Numbered from the stretch's first letter, positions 1 to 8,561 are shown. The stretch: DNA of 64,000 bases from Tepidaquicella sp964564635 (GCA_964564635.1 CAZMAR010000001.1:1-64000), one strand, 5' to 3'. Translations and numbers: made by a program. Notes: generated by a model from the sequence alone, not told the origin.

Positions 1-42
1 TTCTTTATATATTTACATTATTATCCCCACACAGAATATTTT

Positions 43-1523
43 AGTAGGGGCGTATGGCATACGCCCCAGTCAACATTAATTTTATTTCGAGGTATAAATT
101 TATTATTTGTATAAATAGGGCGTATTCGATACGCCCCTACTGTGGGTATTTGGTAGGTGATTTGACAAAACTGTTTTAAATATTAAGAAAGCATATTTAG
201 TAGGGGCGTATAGCATACGCCCCAGTCAACATTTTCATTTCTCGCAACAGATACCCATATCCGCGGTACAAATATTCCGTTTATATTATCATTATTATTA
301 TCCCCACACAGAATATTTTAGTAGGGGCGTATAGCATACGCCCCAGTCAACATTTTCATTTCTCGCAACAGATACCCATATCCGCTGCGTAAATATTCTT
401 TATATATTTACACTGTTATCTCCACAACAGAATATTTTAGTAGGGGCGTATCGCATACGCCCCAAAACAAAAATAATTTTTCCATTACAAATATCAAATT
501 ATTCAACAAAAATTTTCATTCATCGAAATAAAAAAAAACGGGATATGTCATGTTGGGCGTATTCAATACGCCCCTACTGTGGGTATTTTGTATGTGATTT
601 GACAAAACTGTTTTAAACATTAAGAAAGCATATTTAGTAGGGGCGTATCGCATACGCCCCAGTCAACATTTTTTTTATTTCGGTGTATCAAATTTGTTAT
701 TCGTATAAATAGGGCGTATTCGATACGCCCCTACTGTGGGGATTTGGCAGGTGATTTGATAATTCTGTTTTAAATATTAAGAAAGCATATTTAGTAGGGG
801 CGTATAGCATACGCCCGAATCAACATTTTCATTTCTCGCAACATATACCCATATCCGCTGCGTAAATATTCTTTATATATTTACATTGTTATCCCCACAC
901 AGAATATTTTAGTCGGGGCGTATAGCATACGCCCCAAAACAAAAATAATTTTTCCATTACAAATATCAAATTATTCAACAAAAATTTTCATTCATCGAAA
1001 TAAAAAAAAACGGGATATGTCATGTTGGGCGTATTCAATACGCCCCTACTGTGGGGATTTGGTAGGAGATTTGACAACACTGTTTTAAATATTAAGAAAG
1101 CATATTTAGTAGGGGCGTATAGCATACGCCCCAGTCAGCATTTTCATTTCTCGCAACATATACCCATATCCGCTGTGTAAATATTCCGTTTATATTATCA
1201 TTATTATTATCCCCACACAGAATATTTAGTAGGGGCGTATCGCATACGCCCAAAAAATAAATAATTTTTCCATTACAAGTATCAAATTATTCAACAAAAA
1301 TTTTCATTCATCGAAATAAAAAAAAACGGGATATGTCATGTTGGGCGTATTCGATACGCCCCTACTGTGGGTATTTGGTATGTGATTTGACAAAACTGTT
1401 TTAAATATAAAGAAAGCATATTTAGTAGGGGCGTATAGCATACGCCCCCAGACAGCATTAATTTTGTTTCGGTGTATAAAATTAATTATTTGTGTAAATA
1501 GGGCGTATTCAATACGCCCCTAC
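43..1523. repeat. REP/BIME cluster upstream of the RAYT gene
   Basis: About 16 copies of one palindrome occur here. Each has the tetranucleotide GTAG followed by GGGCGTAT, a 3-base loop (AGC, GGC, CGC, TCA or TCG) and ATACGCCC. Copies reading GTAG on the plus strand start near 44, 200, 321, 440, 637, 794, 912 (GTCG variant), 1109, 1229 and 1425. Copies on the minus strand lie near 118, 555, 712, 1027, 1343 and 1501. Opposite copies are joined by a few conserved AT-rich linkers, for example one ending in AAGCATATTTAGTAG, so the array is built of larger mosaic units. A GTAG head beside an imperfect or perfect palindrome is the hallmark of REP elements mobilised by RAYT transposases, and such a gene lies directly downstream. 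Confidence 0.9.
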
Positions 1524-1630
1524 TAAAACGGGTTATTTTTTATTTATGCAAAGGATGTGAGCATCTGCTGTGAGGGGTGAAATATAGACATTTATATTTT
1601 ATAAAATATTATTAATAATTATATTTTACT

Positions 1631-2200
1631 ATGGAGGAAAAACAAAAGAAATATCAGCGCAGAAGTATAAGATTAAAAGGTTATGATTATACACAAAGAG
1701 GTGCGTATTTTATAACAATATGTACAAAAGAACACAAATGTTATTTTGGTGAAATTGTTGATGGAGAGATGGTATTAAATAATGTGGGAATAATTGTAAG
1801 GAATAAGTGGATACAGACAGAAAGTATCAGACAGAATATTATGCTTGATGAATTTGTGATAATGCCAAATCATATTCATGGGATAATAATTATTATTGAT
1901 GATAAAGATAAAAATAATGAGTTAGCGGAATATAGATCTAAAAAAATAAAAGAAAATTTCGAACAATATAAACAATTTAAATCACCGTCAAATACAATTG
2001 GAGCAATAATTCGTGGTTTTAAATCATCAACAACAAAAGAAATAAATCAATTATTAAAGGGCAAAGTAATAAATATATGGCAGAGGAATTATTTTGAACA
2101 TATAATAAGAAATGAGAATGAATTAAATAATATAAGGGAGTATATAGTAAACAATCCACTACAATGGGAATTAGATAGCGAAAATCCCAAAAACATTTGA
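1631..2200 (+). CDS. REP-associated tyrosine transposase (RAYT, Y1 HUH family)
   Basis: This 189-residue protein belongs to the IS200-like Y1 HUH family that cuts and joins single-stranded REP hairpins. Visible motifs are YFITICT near residue 26, the HUH core MPNHIHGI near residue 78 (two histidines flanking Ile), and the C-terminal block with NYFEHIIRNE and REYIVNNPLQW, whose tyrosines include the expected nucleophile. The length is normal for a RAYT and there is no frameshift, so it looks intact. No Shine-Dalgarno sequence precedes the ATG. It sits alone, with REP elements on both sides whose GTAG heads are the expected substrate. Unlike insertion sequences it lacks its own terminal repeats and is normally a single-copy, domesticated gene. 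The family call is firm; present activity is inferred. Confidence 0.93.
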   Translation: MEEKQKKYQRRSIRLKGYDYTQRGAYFITICTKEHKCYFGEIVDGEMVLNNVGIIVRNKWIQTESIRQNIMLDEFVIMPNHIHGIIIIIDDKDKNNELAEYRSKKIKENFEQYKQFKSPSNTIGAIIRGFKSSTTKEINQLLKGKVINIWQRNYFEHIIRNENELNNIREYIVNNPLQWELDSENPKNI

Positions 2201-2266
2201 AAGAATAATTTTTTCCCTTGCAACAAATCCCATGTTCTGCTCAGTAATTATTTCCCAAAAACCACA

Positions 2267-2787
2267 GTAGGGGCGTATAGCATACGCCACCAGTCAGCAT
2301 TAATTTTATTTCGAGGTATAAATTTATTATTTGTGTAAATAGGGCGTATTCAATACGCCCCTACTGTAGGTATTTGGTAGGTGATTTGATAATTCTGTTT
2401 TAAATATTAAGAAAGCATATTTAGTAGGGGCGTATGGCATACGCCTCAGTCAGCATTTTTTTATTTCGGTGTATCAAATTTGTTATTCGTATAAATAGGG
2501 CGTATTCAATACGCCCCTACTAAAACGGGTTATATTTTATAATATCAATAATTCAAAAATTTTAATTCATCAAAATTAAAAAAAATGAAATAAAATATAC
2601 GTTTGTGGGCGTATTCAATACGCCCCTACTTTAGGTATTTGGTAGGTGATTTGACAAAACTGTTTTAAATATTGAGAAAGCATATTTAGTAGGGGCGTAT
2701 GGCATACGCCCCCAGACAGCATTAATTTTGTTTCGGTGTATAAAATTAATTATTTGTGTAAATAGGGCGTATTCAATACGCCCCTAC
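2267..2787. repeat. REP/BIME cluster downstream of the RAYT gene
   Basis: Seven further copies of the same palindrome lie after the transposase. Plus-oriented copies start near 2267 (with one base change in the right arm), 2424 and 2689. Minus-oriented copies lie near 2342, 2498, 2607 and 2765. Pairs 2267/2342, 2424/2498 and 2689/2765 face each other about 75 bases apart, the usual BIME arrangement. The stretch from 2788 to 3015 holds no further repeat and no gene. Confidence 0.9.
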
Positions 2788-3015
2788 TGGGGGGAGGTAA
2801 TTTTGCGACAGAATGGTATGGAGATGTGGATTGAAATGGGTAAAGTGAAAGTGTGAATTACATGATATTATTTTGTAAATATATTTACTGAGTGTGAATA
2901 CAAATACTGTATACTGAATGCATATAATCATTTTTCAGTGGTATAATAAATGCAAAAGTTTATTTTTTTGAAATAATCACATCTTTGTAAATAATATTTT
3001 TTAAATATAAATTTA

Positions 3016-3600
3016 TTATAATTTATATTTAAATTTTATTATTCCGTAAATGTTATCGAAGTTCTTATTATATTGGACACCGAAGGAAATTTCATAATTC
3101 TTTTTGTATTTTATCCCCGTCTCAATACCGAAAATATAGTTCATTTTTTCATTGGTACTCTTAATATTGTACTCTAATCCTGAATATAAACTAATTCCGT
3201 TAAATTGAAATTTTTTTGCTTCGAAAGATAAATTATTTTTATTACTTCTGATTTTGAAATCACCATACAACTCATCAATTGTATATTCTTTGTAAATACT
3301 ATCGTTGAGATTGAAAGAAATTACTTTCAAAACATCATCTTTTGATTCTGCAGAAAGTATAACTTCTTCAGGAATGATTACAGAATCAGATTTTATTATT
3401 CTGATTTTATCTGGTTCGATTTTTTTATAAACGATTTTTTCCTGCCATTTAGTTATTGTATCAAAAATAAATTTATTAATATAAACAGTGTCAATATTTG
3501 AATGTGTATAATTATAATCCTTATTATTAGATGAGATATAAATTGAAAAAATCAGAATCGTTATCAATATTAAGGAAATAATAAATTCACTTTTTTTCAT
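3016..3600 (-). CDS. Spanin-like / unknown membrane-anchored protein, last gene of the phage cassette
   Basis: This 194-residue protein has one hydrophobic segment at residues 5-23 followed by a charged, partly helical region (about 35-75). The second half is rich in alternating polar and aromatic residues and ends in strand-like segments such as YEISFGVQYNKNF, which resemble outer-membrane beta strands. The start overlaps the 3' end of the amidase gene by 14 bases, so the two are probably translated together. A small membrane-anchored protein next to an endolysin is often a spanin that breaches the outer membrane. That role is inferred from position and topology only; I recognise no family motif. 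It could instead be an unrelated envelope protein. It closes the minus-strand operon; no terminator hairpin is obvious downstream. Confidence 0.55.
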   Translation of the reverse strand: MKKSEFIISLILITILIFSIYISSNNKDYNYTHSNIDTVYINKFIFDTITKWQEKIVYKKIEPDKIRIIKSDSVIIPEEVILSAESKDDVLKVISFNLNDSIYKEYTIDELYGDFKIRSNKNNLSFEAKKFQFNGISLYSGLEYNIKSTNEKMNYIFGIETGIKYKKNYEISFGVQYNKNFDNIYGIIKFKYKL

Positions 3601-4135
3601 AATCTTTTATGTCTTTAATTAATTGTTCTCTATTAAGTTTTCCCGGACATAATTTATTTGCATATTCTCTATGAAAATGTATTTTACTTTCCAATGTTTC
3701 TTCATTTATTATCCAATTTAGCTTGGTAAATACATATTTTACCGTTTGTATTAATGAGTCATATTGTTGTGGTGTTACATTGTTAAACTTTCCTGAATGA
3801 TTTATGCATATAGCAAGTGAGTATTGATTATGACCCTTACAGTGCCATGTATAATATTTAATATCAATCAACTGAAATATTTCTCCAGCCTTGTTTATAT
3901 AAAAATGATAAGTTGCGAAGGGGCATCCTTTTTGTGATATGTGATTTGGTTTTATATCATATTTTATTAAATTAATCGGATTTTCAAATGTTATACTGTC
4001 GGTTGCAGTGCAGTGAATAATAATTTCTTTTATCAACTTTACATCCCTTAAATAATTATCAGGATTATATTTCTTATTTATAAATTCAAATCCTTTCTCC
4101 CCATCAAAAAGAAAATCATTATTTATTTTTTTCAT
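3587..4135 (-). CDS. N-acetylmuramoyl-L-alanine amidase (phage endolysin, amidase_2/PGRP type)
   Basis: This 182-residue zinc amidase is predicted to cut the bond between N-acetylmuramic acid and the peptide stem of peptidoglycan. Expected zinc ligands are visible: His in IIIHCTATD (about residue 41), His in KIHFHREYANKLCPG (about 153-155) and the Cys of LCPG that closes the site, as in T7-lysozyme-like enzymes. There is no signal peptide, so like most phage endolysins it would need a holin to reach the cell wall. The start overlaps the connector stop by 4 bases (ATGA) and is preceded by a strong AAGGAG 8 bases upstream (4144-4149), unlike most chromosomal genes in the window. The 54-residue holin-like gene and spanin-like gene in the same operon support a lysis role. 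Confidence 0.88.
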   Translation of the reverse strand: MKKINNDFLFDGEKGFEFINKKYNPDNYLRDVKLIKEIIIHCTATDSITFENPINLIKYDIKPNHISQKGCPFATYHFYINKAGEIFQLIDIKYYTWHCKGHNQYSLAICINHSGKFNNVTPQQYDSLIQTVKYVFTKLNWIINEETLESKIHFHREYANKLCPGKLNREQLIKDIKDYEKK

Positions 4136-4755
4136 ATTCTTATCTCCTTATATCTATTTAATATTATTGAATAATCTTCATCATTAAATATCCATTCAGT
4201 ACTTCGTAAGCCTGAAATATTTTCTTTTTTTCCTTTTAATCCTATTCTACCTTCTCCTTTAAAACTTTTTAGAAAAAATTCTGCTGAAGCCATTAAACAC
4301 ACACTTTTTAAATCTGATGGTGTTTCGCATACAGGATTAGGTGAATTAACAGAATAGCCTGCAAAATATTTTATCTCTATATTTGAAGTGCCCGGTGGTA
4401 ATGTATATCCTTTCAAAAGTAATATCCTTCCTGTGTGCTCATCTATATAAATGTTATCTATAACAGGATTATTGTTGAATAAATCTTTATTAAATTGTCC
4501 ATGCCCTCCACCAGGGGGCATAGTCCATTCATCGCGATAGTGTATATATACGACTGAATCAACTGGATAAACTTTTAGGTTTATAATATTTTGATTATAT
4601 CCACTCAAAACATCATACTTCACTCCATAAATTAGGTCTCTTCTACAGTAAGCCATCATTTTTTGTGTGGTAAATTCTATACATTTCATCAGGAATGAAT
4701 CGTGAGTATTATCAGCAAGATTTAAATATTCTTTTAGTTCCTGTAATTCAATCAT
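4132..4755 (-). CDS. Phage head-tail connector protein (gp6-like)
   Basis: This 207-residue protein begins with the helical pattern of phage DNA-packaging/connector proteins (MIELQELKEYLN, then FLMKCIEFTTQKMMAYCRRD). The family forms a ring below the portal and joins the head to the tail. The middle and C-terminus carry the usual strand-rich insertion and a closing helical part (LMASAEFFLKSF). The order portal, protease-capsid, then connector matches HK97-type structural modules. Its ATG overlaps the end of the preceding 64-residue gene by 8 bases, and its stop overlaps the amidase start, so translation is probably coupled. In an ordinary prophage, head-closure and tail genes would follow; here the amidase follows directly. 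Family assignment rests on N-terminal pattern and position. Confidence 0.72.
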   Translation of the reverse strand: MIELQELKEYLNLADNTHDSFLMKCIEFTTQKMMAYCRRDLIYGVKYDVLSGYNQNIINLKVYPVDSVVYIHYRDEWTMPPGGGHGQFNKDLFNNNPVIDNIYIDEHTGRILLLKGYTLPPGTSNIEIKYFAGYSVNSPNPVCETPSDLKSVCLMASAEFFLKSFKGEGRIGLKGKKENISGLRSTEWIFNDEDYSIILNRYKEIRI

Positions 4756-4942
4756 TTTTATTCTTTCTTTTTATGTTTCTTGATTTTGTACTTATTTTTT
4801 TTGAATCAGGATTATTTTTTATTTCTTCAAAGAAGTATGGATATTTTTTCGCAAGTGACTCTTCAACTTCTATTTCATCATTTTCAAGATAATTTATCTG
4901 ATTCCAGAATAGATTACATTTGATTTTATATTTTTTTATCAT
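4748..4942 (-). CDS. Small phage-cassette protein of unknown function
   Basis: This 64-residue protein has no membrane segment, an acidic middle (NDEIEVEESLAKKYPYFFEE) and a lysine/arginine-rich tail. It overlaps the connector start by 8 bases, which argues that it is a real, translationally coupled gene. A small protein often lies between capsid and connector genes in HK97-type phages, and its short N-terminal strand pattern followed by a motif ending in a basic tail is common among such fillers. I do not recognise a named family and assign no function. No Shine-Dalgarno sequence precedes the ATG. Confidence 0.65.
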   Translation of the reverse strand: MIKKYKIKCNLFWNQINYLENDEIEVEESLAKKYPYFFEEIKNNPDSKKISTKSRNIKRKNKND

Positions 4943-4969
4943 AGTTATATTAATTTTGTTTTTAAATAT

Positions 4970-5065
4970 GCCCGGTGGGAGAAATTATTTATTCACAGGG
5001 GTATCTTATGTGGATTTCTTTGGCGAGTTTTCTTTGTGGGGTTCTAAGATATGCTCCCACCGGGC
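4970..5065. repeat. Inverted-repeat element inside the phage cassette (MITE/REP-like)
   Basis: A 96-base element is bounded by perfect 12-base inverted repeats, GCCCGGTGGGAG at 4970-4981 and its complement at 5054-5065. An inner 7-base inverted pair, TATCTTA at 5002-5008 and TAAGATA at 5045-5051, extends the potential fold. It lies in the only long gap of the cassette (4943-5085), between the holin-like gene and the 64-residue gene. It is unrelated to the GGGCGTAT palindromes. It could be a miniature mobile element or an RNA structure affecting expression of the downstream lysis genes. Confidence 0.6.
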
Positions 5066-5085
5066 TAAAACTCCGCCAGAAAAAT

Positions 5086-5250
5086 TTATGAATCTTTTGC
5101 TGATATTCCAAGCATTAAAGAACCAACCGCTATTAATATCTGACCTATCCAGTGTAACCAGCCTAATTCACCTGAAGAGTTTATGTTTACAAGTGCCGTG
5201 CCTATTGCAATGCATATACCCCATATAGTTGTTTTTGGTGATGAAAACAT
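5086..5250 (-). CDS. Holin-like 54-residue membrane protein
   Basis: This short gene encodes 54 residues: a KTT-containing start (MFSSPKTTIWG), a first hydrophobic segment (about 9-21), a loop, a second hydrophobic segment (about 35-50) and the ending GISAKDS. Small phage proteins with a KTT start, two membrane helices and a final AKD motif are common as putative holins, which perforate the inner membrane so that endolysin can reach the wall. Support for the gene is strong: AAGGAGG at 5260-5266 stands 9 bases before the ATG and is among the best ribosome sites in the window. It lies 34 bases after the capsid gene and in the same operon as the amidase. The holin role is inferred. Confidence 0.8.
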   Translation of the reverse strand: MFSSPKTTIWGICIAIGTALVNINSSGELGWLHWIGQILIAVGSLMLGISAKDS

Positions 5251-5284
5251 AAAGAAAAACCTCCTTTCTTAATTATTAAATTTA

Positions 5285-6928
5285 TTATGCCCCACCAGAC
5301 CTTCCAGTTGCAATTACTTCTGGATAACTGAAACCAATATCAAATGCAACTCCGAAATTCAAACCCACTAATCCCTGTTGCCACAAATTAATTTGAGAAC
5401 CCCCCACCTCAACACTTGCTGCATCTGATACACTTAATGTAATAGAATCTCTCATCATTAAAAGCATATAACTCAAGTCTCCAAATACAATGTATCTATT
5501 TCCTGGAGACCCTTCATAAATACTATAAATATTATCACTCAGAACTACTGGAAAACCTTCAAGAGTTAGAGATTTTTTATCATCTGGCGATAAAACATAC
5601 TCTCCACTCTCTGAATATTTAAGTTTTTTAATCTGACCCCACATTGAACGATGCATATACCATTTACAGTTCGGTAATGTTTCACTTGGAACAGCGGAAA
5701 TCATCTCAATTAATTTATCATAAGTAATTTGATCAGGAGAGCCTCCAATCAATACATCTGTTGTCCCGATTGATACATCAAGTATTCCTTTAACCGGGCT
5801 GATTCCTTTAAAACCAGCAAGGTCAATTGCATTACTTATTACACGCGATGCCATATCTGAAATAAAAGACACTAAATCATATTTTGAGTCTTCTATGAGT
5901 TGTTTTGAAATAAGAATAATGAAACCGCCGTCATGCCTGCTGAGTTGAATTTGTGCAAAGCTTGGATTGGAGACTCCTTTCTTTGCTCCTTCATTAATAA
6001 ATGAAAATGAAGGTAGTGTGCTGAGTTTTGGTATTAGAAGGTCCTTTCTGTCTGAAGTTATTAATGTTGCATTTCTTCTAATCACACTTGTGTCCCAGAG
6101 TTTAGACATAATTCTATCATAATATTCTGGTGGTACTGTGTATCCTCCGGCAGAACCAATCCCTTCAGAGAGAAAATTTTTAAACCTTTCGGGCATAAGT
6201 GAATTGTCTCTGTATACAATTGCGCGTATGAAATCTCTGCATTCACTTTTAGATGCATCTTCACAGTTTCTTCCCCAATTAAAGTTTTCAGGTGGCAAAG
6301 AGCTATTGAAAGAATTTGTCTTAAATAAATCTTTTAAAACAGATTTTGTTTCCTCTTTAACAATAGCCGAGATTTCTTTACCCGATATTTTTGAAATACT
6401 TTCATCGGGCTTCTGTTTTTCATCCATTTTTTCCTCCTTTGTATTTATTTTAATTAATGAAGTATTATTCTGAAAATCTTTCAAAATTAAATTTAAACAT
6501 TCAGGATTTGCTGGTATTGGTACATTAGAATATTCAAGTAGAATCCACTTTTTTATGTGATTAATTCCATCTATTATTTCTGAACCCCCTTCTGGTATTG
6601 TAAATCCAATACTCCAAGCATTTAAAAAACCATCTCTGTTCAACCTGTATAATTCACGACCTAATTCTGTGTCTGCGAATTGAGTCTTTGCTATAATTCC
6701 TTTTGAATCTTTCTTCAACCAGATATTTTTACCAATAGCAAGTTTACGTGAATCGTGAGCAAATAATACTACAGGGTTTTTCCTGTAATCTGTATCATCC
6801 ATCCCATCAGGATAAACAATATCACCAAATCTATCAACAATTTTTGTTGTAATGTAATGAATTATTGTTCTTTCTTTGTCATTAAATTTTCTTGTAAAAT
6901 TATTTTCAGGACATTCTTTTGTAAACAT
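5285..6928 (-). CDS. Fused HK97-type prohead protease and major capsid protein
   Basis: This 547-residue polypeptide joins two phage head proteins. Residues 1-150 are an HK97-family prohead (U35) protease, with the catalytic His in VLFAHDSR (about 58) and Ser in AWSIGF (about 107). After a charged linker the rest is an HK97-fold major capsid protein: FLSEGIGSAGGYTVPPEYY (about 253-271) marks the start of the mature domain, and the ending ASVEVGGSQINLWQQ belongs to the conserved C-terminal part. The protease normally removes the delta region during head maturation. AGGAG at 6937-6941 precedes the main start. A second in-frame ATG at 6427 (residue 168) has its own strong ribosome site, so capsid protein may also be made alone as 380 residues. 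The portal gene is 49 bases upstream. Confidence 0.92.
   Translation of the reverse strand: MFTKECPENNFTRKFNDKERTIIHYITTKIVDRFGDIVYPDGMDDTDYRKNPVVLFAHDSRKLAIGKNIWLKKDSKGIIAKTQFADTELGRELYRLNRDGFLNAWSIGFTIPEGGSEIIDGINHIKKWILLEYSNVPIPANPECLNLILKDFQNNTSLIKINTKEEKMDEKQKPDESISKISGKEISAIVKEETKSVLKDLFKTNSFNSSLPPENFNWGRNCEDASKSECRDFIRAIVYRDNSLMPERFKNFLSEGIGSAGGYTVPPEYYDRIMSKLWDTSVIRRNATLITSDRKDLLIPKLSTLPSFSFINEGAKKGVSNPSFAQIQLSRHDGGFIILISKQLIEDSKYDLVSFISDMASRVISNAIDLAGFKGISPVKGILDVSIGTTDVLIGGSPDQITYDKLIEMISAVPSETLPNCKWYMHRSMWGQIKKLKYSESGEYVLSPDDKKSLTLEGFPVVLSDNIYSIYEGSPGNRYIVFGDLSYMLLMMRDSITLSVSDAASVEVGGSQINLWQQGLVGLNFGVAFDIGFSYPEVIATGRSGGA
6425..6439 (-). promoter_or_regulatory. Strong internal ribosome binding site and second start in the protease-capsid gene
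   Basis: On the minus strand, AAGGAGG (6439-6433) stands 5 bases before an in-frame ATG at 6427, between the protease and capsid halves. Initiation here would give a free 380-residue capsid protein starting MDEKQKPDES. A perfect site at exactly this boundary is unlikely by chance, because most chromosomal genes nearby have no Shine-Dalgarno sequence. The spacing is at the short end of the usual range. Confidence 0.7.
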
Positions 6929-6977
6929 TTATTTAACTCCTATTTTATATTTTCTAAAATAATTTCAGTATTTTTTA

Positions 6978-8120
6978 TTAAAGCCCCTCCATCTCGCGTA
7001 ACTCATCTCTTGTTGCTATTCCATATTTCATATATAATTCGTATGCTTTAAGTTGCAACTCCCTGTCATTTTCAAAATCATATTCCATTGAAAGTCTTAA
7101 ACGCTCACCGGGATAGTTTTCTTGCAAAAAAACATTGAATTTACTTTCAATAGTCAATTTTGCAAATGGTTTTATAACATTATCGTTAAATGTTCTTAAT
7201 TGTTGTATTGCGTTTGCCCTGTTCACATCTGTTGTTACACCAAGAATTATCTTAGGGACTCTAAATATTGACATTATTTCATCGCGAATCCACACTCTTG
7301 CATTTAATATTTCCACATCTTTTGGGTGTACTTGAAATGGTTTTGCTTTTGCACCACTGTCAAGAAAAAGTGTTCTACCCGTGTTGCCTGATCCTTCGTA
7401 TAGGGCTCTGAATTTTTCTTTAAATCTTTCGAATTCTGTTTCCATCATCTCTCTATCTACTTCTATTATCATACCCGGAGAAGCATCATTTCTGTAAAAG
7501 TTCCTTTGATATAAATTCTGAAGATAATCTATTTCTAATGTCAGGTTAAATCCATCTATAGTAGCTTTACCCAAAAAATTATTTTCTGGATCTGGAATTA
7601 AAAAGTGTATAATATCACTTTTAGAATAATTTATTTGTTTTATGCCTGCGTTATAAATATATCCCTTTATCTCCGTCATATCTTCATTTAGTTTTAACCG
7701 TATATTTTTTGATGGTAAATGGTAGATACCAACTGGATTATTATCTGCTCCTCTCTGCACAAAAAGGTATGCATTGCCATATAAATCCAGGCTTACTGCA
7801 ATTTTAAAAATAATTTCTCTAAATGTCTGATTTCTTTTATTCGGCTTATTAATTAACTCAAGAAATGGATGACTCGTAATTTCCTTATCATGCCTTCCCG
7901 GTAAATCTCTGTATAAATAAAATTTTGCCTTACTTATATTTTCTGCTCGTGCATTAATACAGGCATAAGCAAAACTCTTATATTTGCAAAAATCATTCGG
8001 TGCAGAGTAGGGAATATTCATTCCACCAAATGTTGGTATATATGACTTTTTGGAAATTCCCCTTAAATCCCTTAATTCTTTCTTTATACTGGTTATGAAA
8101 TTTCTAATACTATTGATCAT
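6978..8120 (-). CDS. HK97-family phage portal protein
   Basis: This 380-residue protein is a phage portal, the dodecameric ring through which DNA enters and leaves the capsid. Family landmarks are the early YACINARAENISKAKFYLYR (about 52-71), HPFLELINKPN, LYGNAYLFVQRG (about 113-124), LPSKNIRL, a GKATIDGF segment and the C-terminal FRVPKIILGVTTDVNRANA (about 286-304). The length is normal for the family. It is the first gene of the minus-strand cassette, and the fused protease-capsid gene follows after 49 bases. A terminase large subunit gene, usually immediately upstream of the portal, is absent: the next 440 bases are non-coding and then an unrelated glycosyltransferase begins. No clear Shine-Dalgarno sequence precedes this start. 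Confidence 0.93.
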   Translation of the reverse strand: MINSIRNFITSIKKELRDLRGISKKSYIPTFGGMNIPYSAPNDFCKYKSFAYACINARAENISKAKFYLYRDLPGRHDKEITSHPFLELINKPNKRNQTFREIIFKIAVSLDLYGNAYLFVQRGADNNPVGIYHLPSKNIRLKLNEDMTEIKGYIYNAGIKQINYSKSDIIHFLIPDPENNFLGKATIDGFNLTLEIDYLQNLYQRNFYRNDASPGMIIEVDREMMETEFERFKEKFRALYEGSGNTGRTLFLDSGAKAKPFQVHPKDVEILNARVWIRDEIMSIFRVPKIILGVTTDVNRANAIQQLRTFNDNVIKPFAKLTIESKFNVFLQENYPGERLRLSMEYDFENDRELQLKAYELYMKYGIATRDELREMEGL

Positions 8121-8561
8121 AATACTGTAATATTCAATTTTAAACTACCATACAAAATTATGGTATCAACGATGCAATGTCAAATATAATGATTTTTCAA
8201 TGAATGAATTTTCATCTGATAAGATTTTATATTATTCAGAGAATGAAAAATTTCTTGAAATTTTTACCAATAACTATTTACGAAGCTAAAACGCACTGAA
8301 ATCCATCTTAATTTACAGAATCATATAAAAAACAATAAACAATGGGAAATAAATTAAGGCGTGTAATAAAAAATTATTAAATTGTTCTTTTCATTATACT
8401 TTTGTTAAAACTAATCATATAATTCAAGCGCAAGAAAAATAAATAAAAAAAATACCACAAATTAAATCATTGTTATAAAAAAGGATAAATTTATATTATC
8501 TAATAAAATATGTTTATTGTCATTATAGAATTAATTTACTAATTTTGAAAAAAGGTCAGAA
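8121..8561. other. Non-coding gap between the portal and glycosyltransferase genes
   Basis: The gap is AT-rich with many short stop-bounded frames. I see no terminase remnant, RNA gene or REP palindrome. It should contain the promoters of the two divergent units, but none can be placed with confidence. Confidence 0.6.

Noticed and set aside
4920..5228. Plus-strand open frame of 102 codons across the cassette gap
   Set aside because: It overlaps the inverted-repeat element and the well-supported holin-like gene on the other strand, and has no ribosome site.
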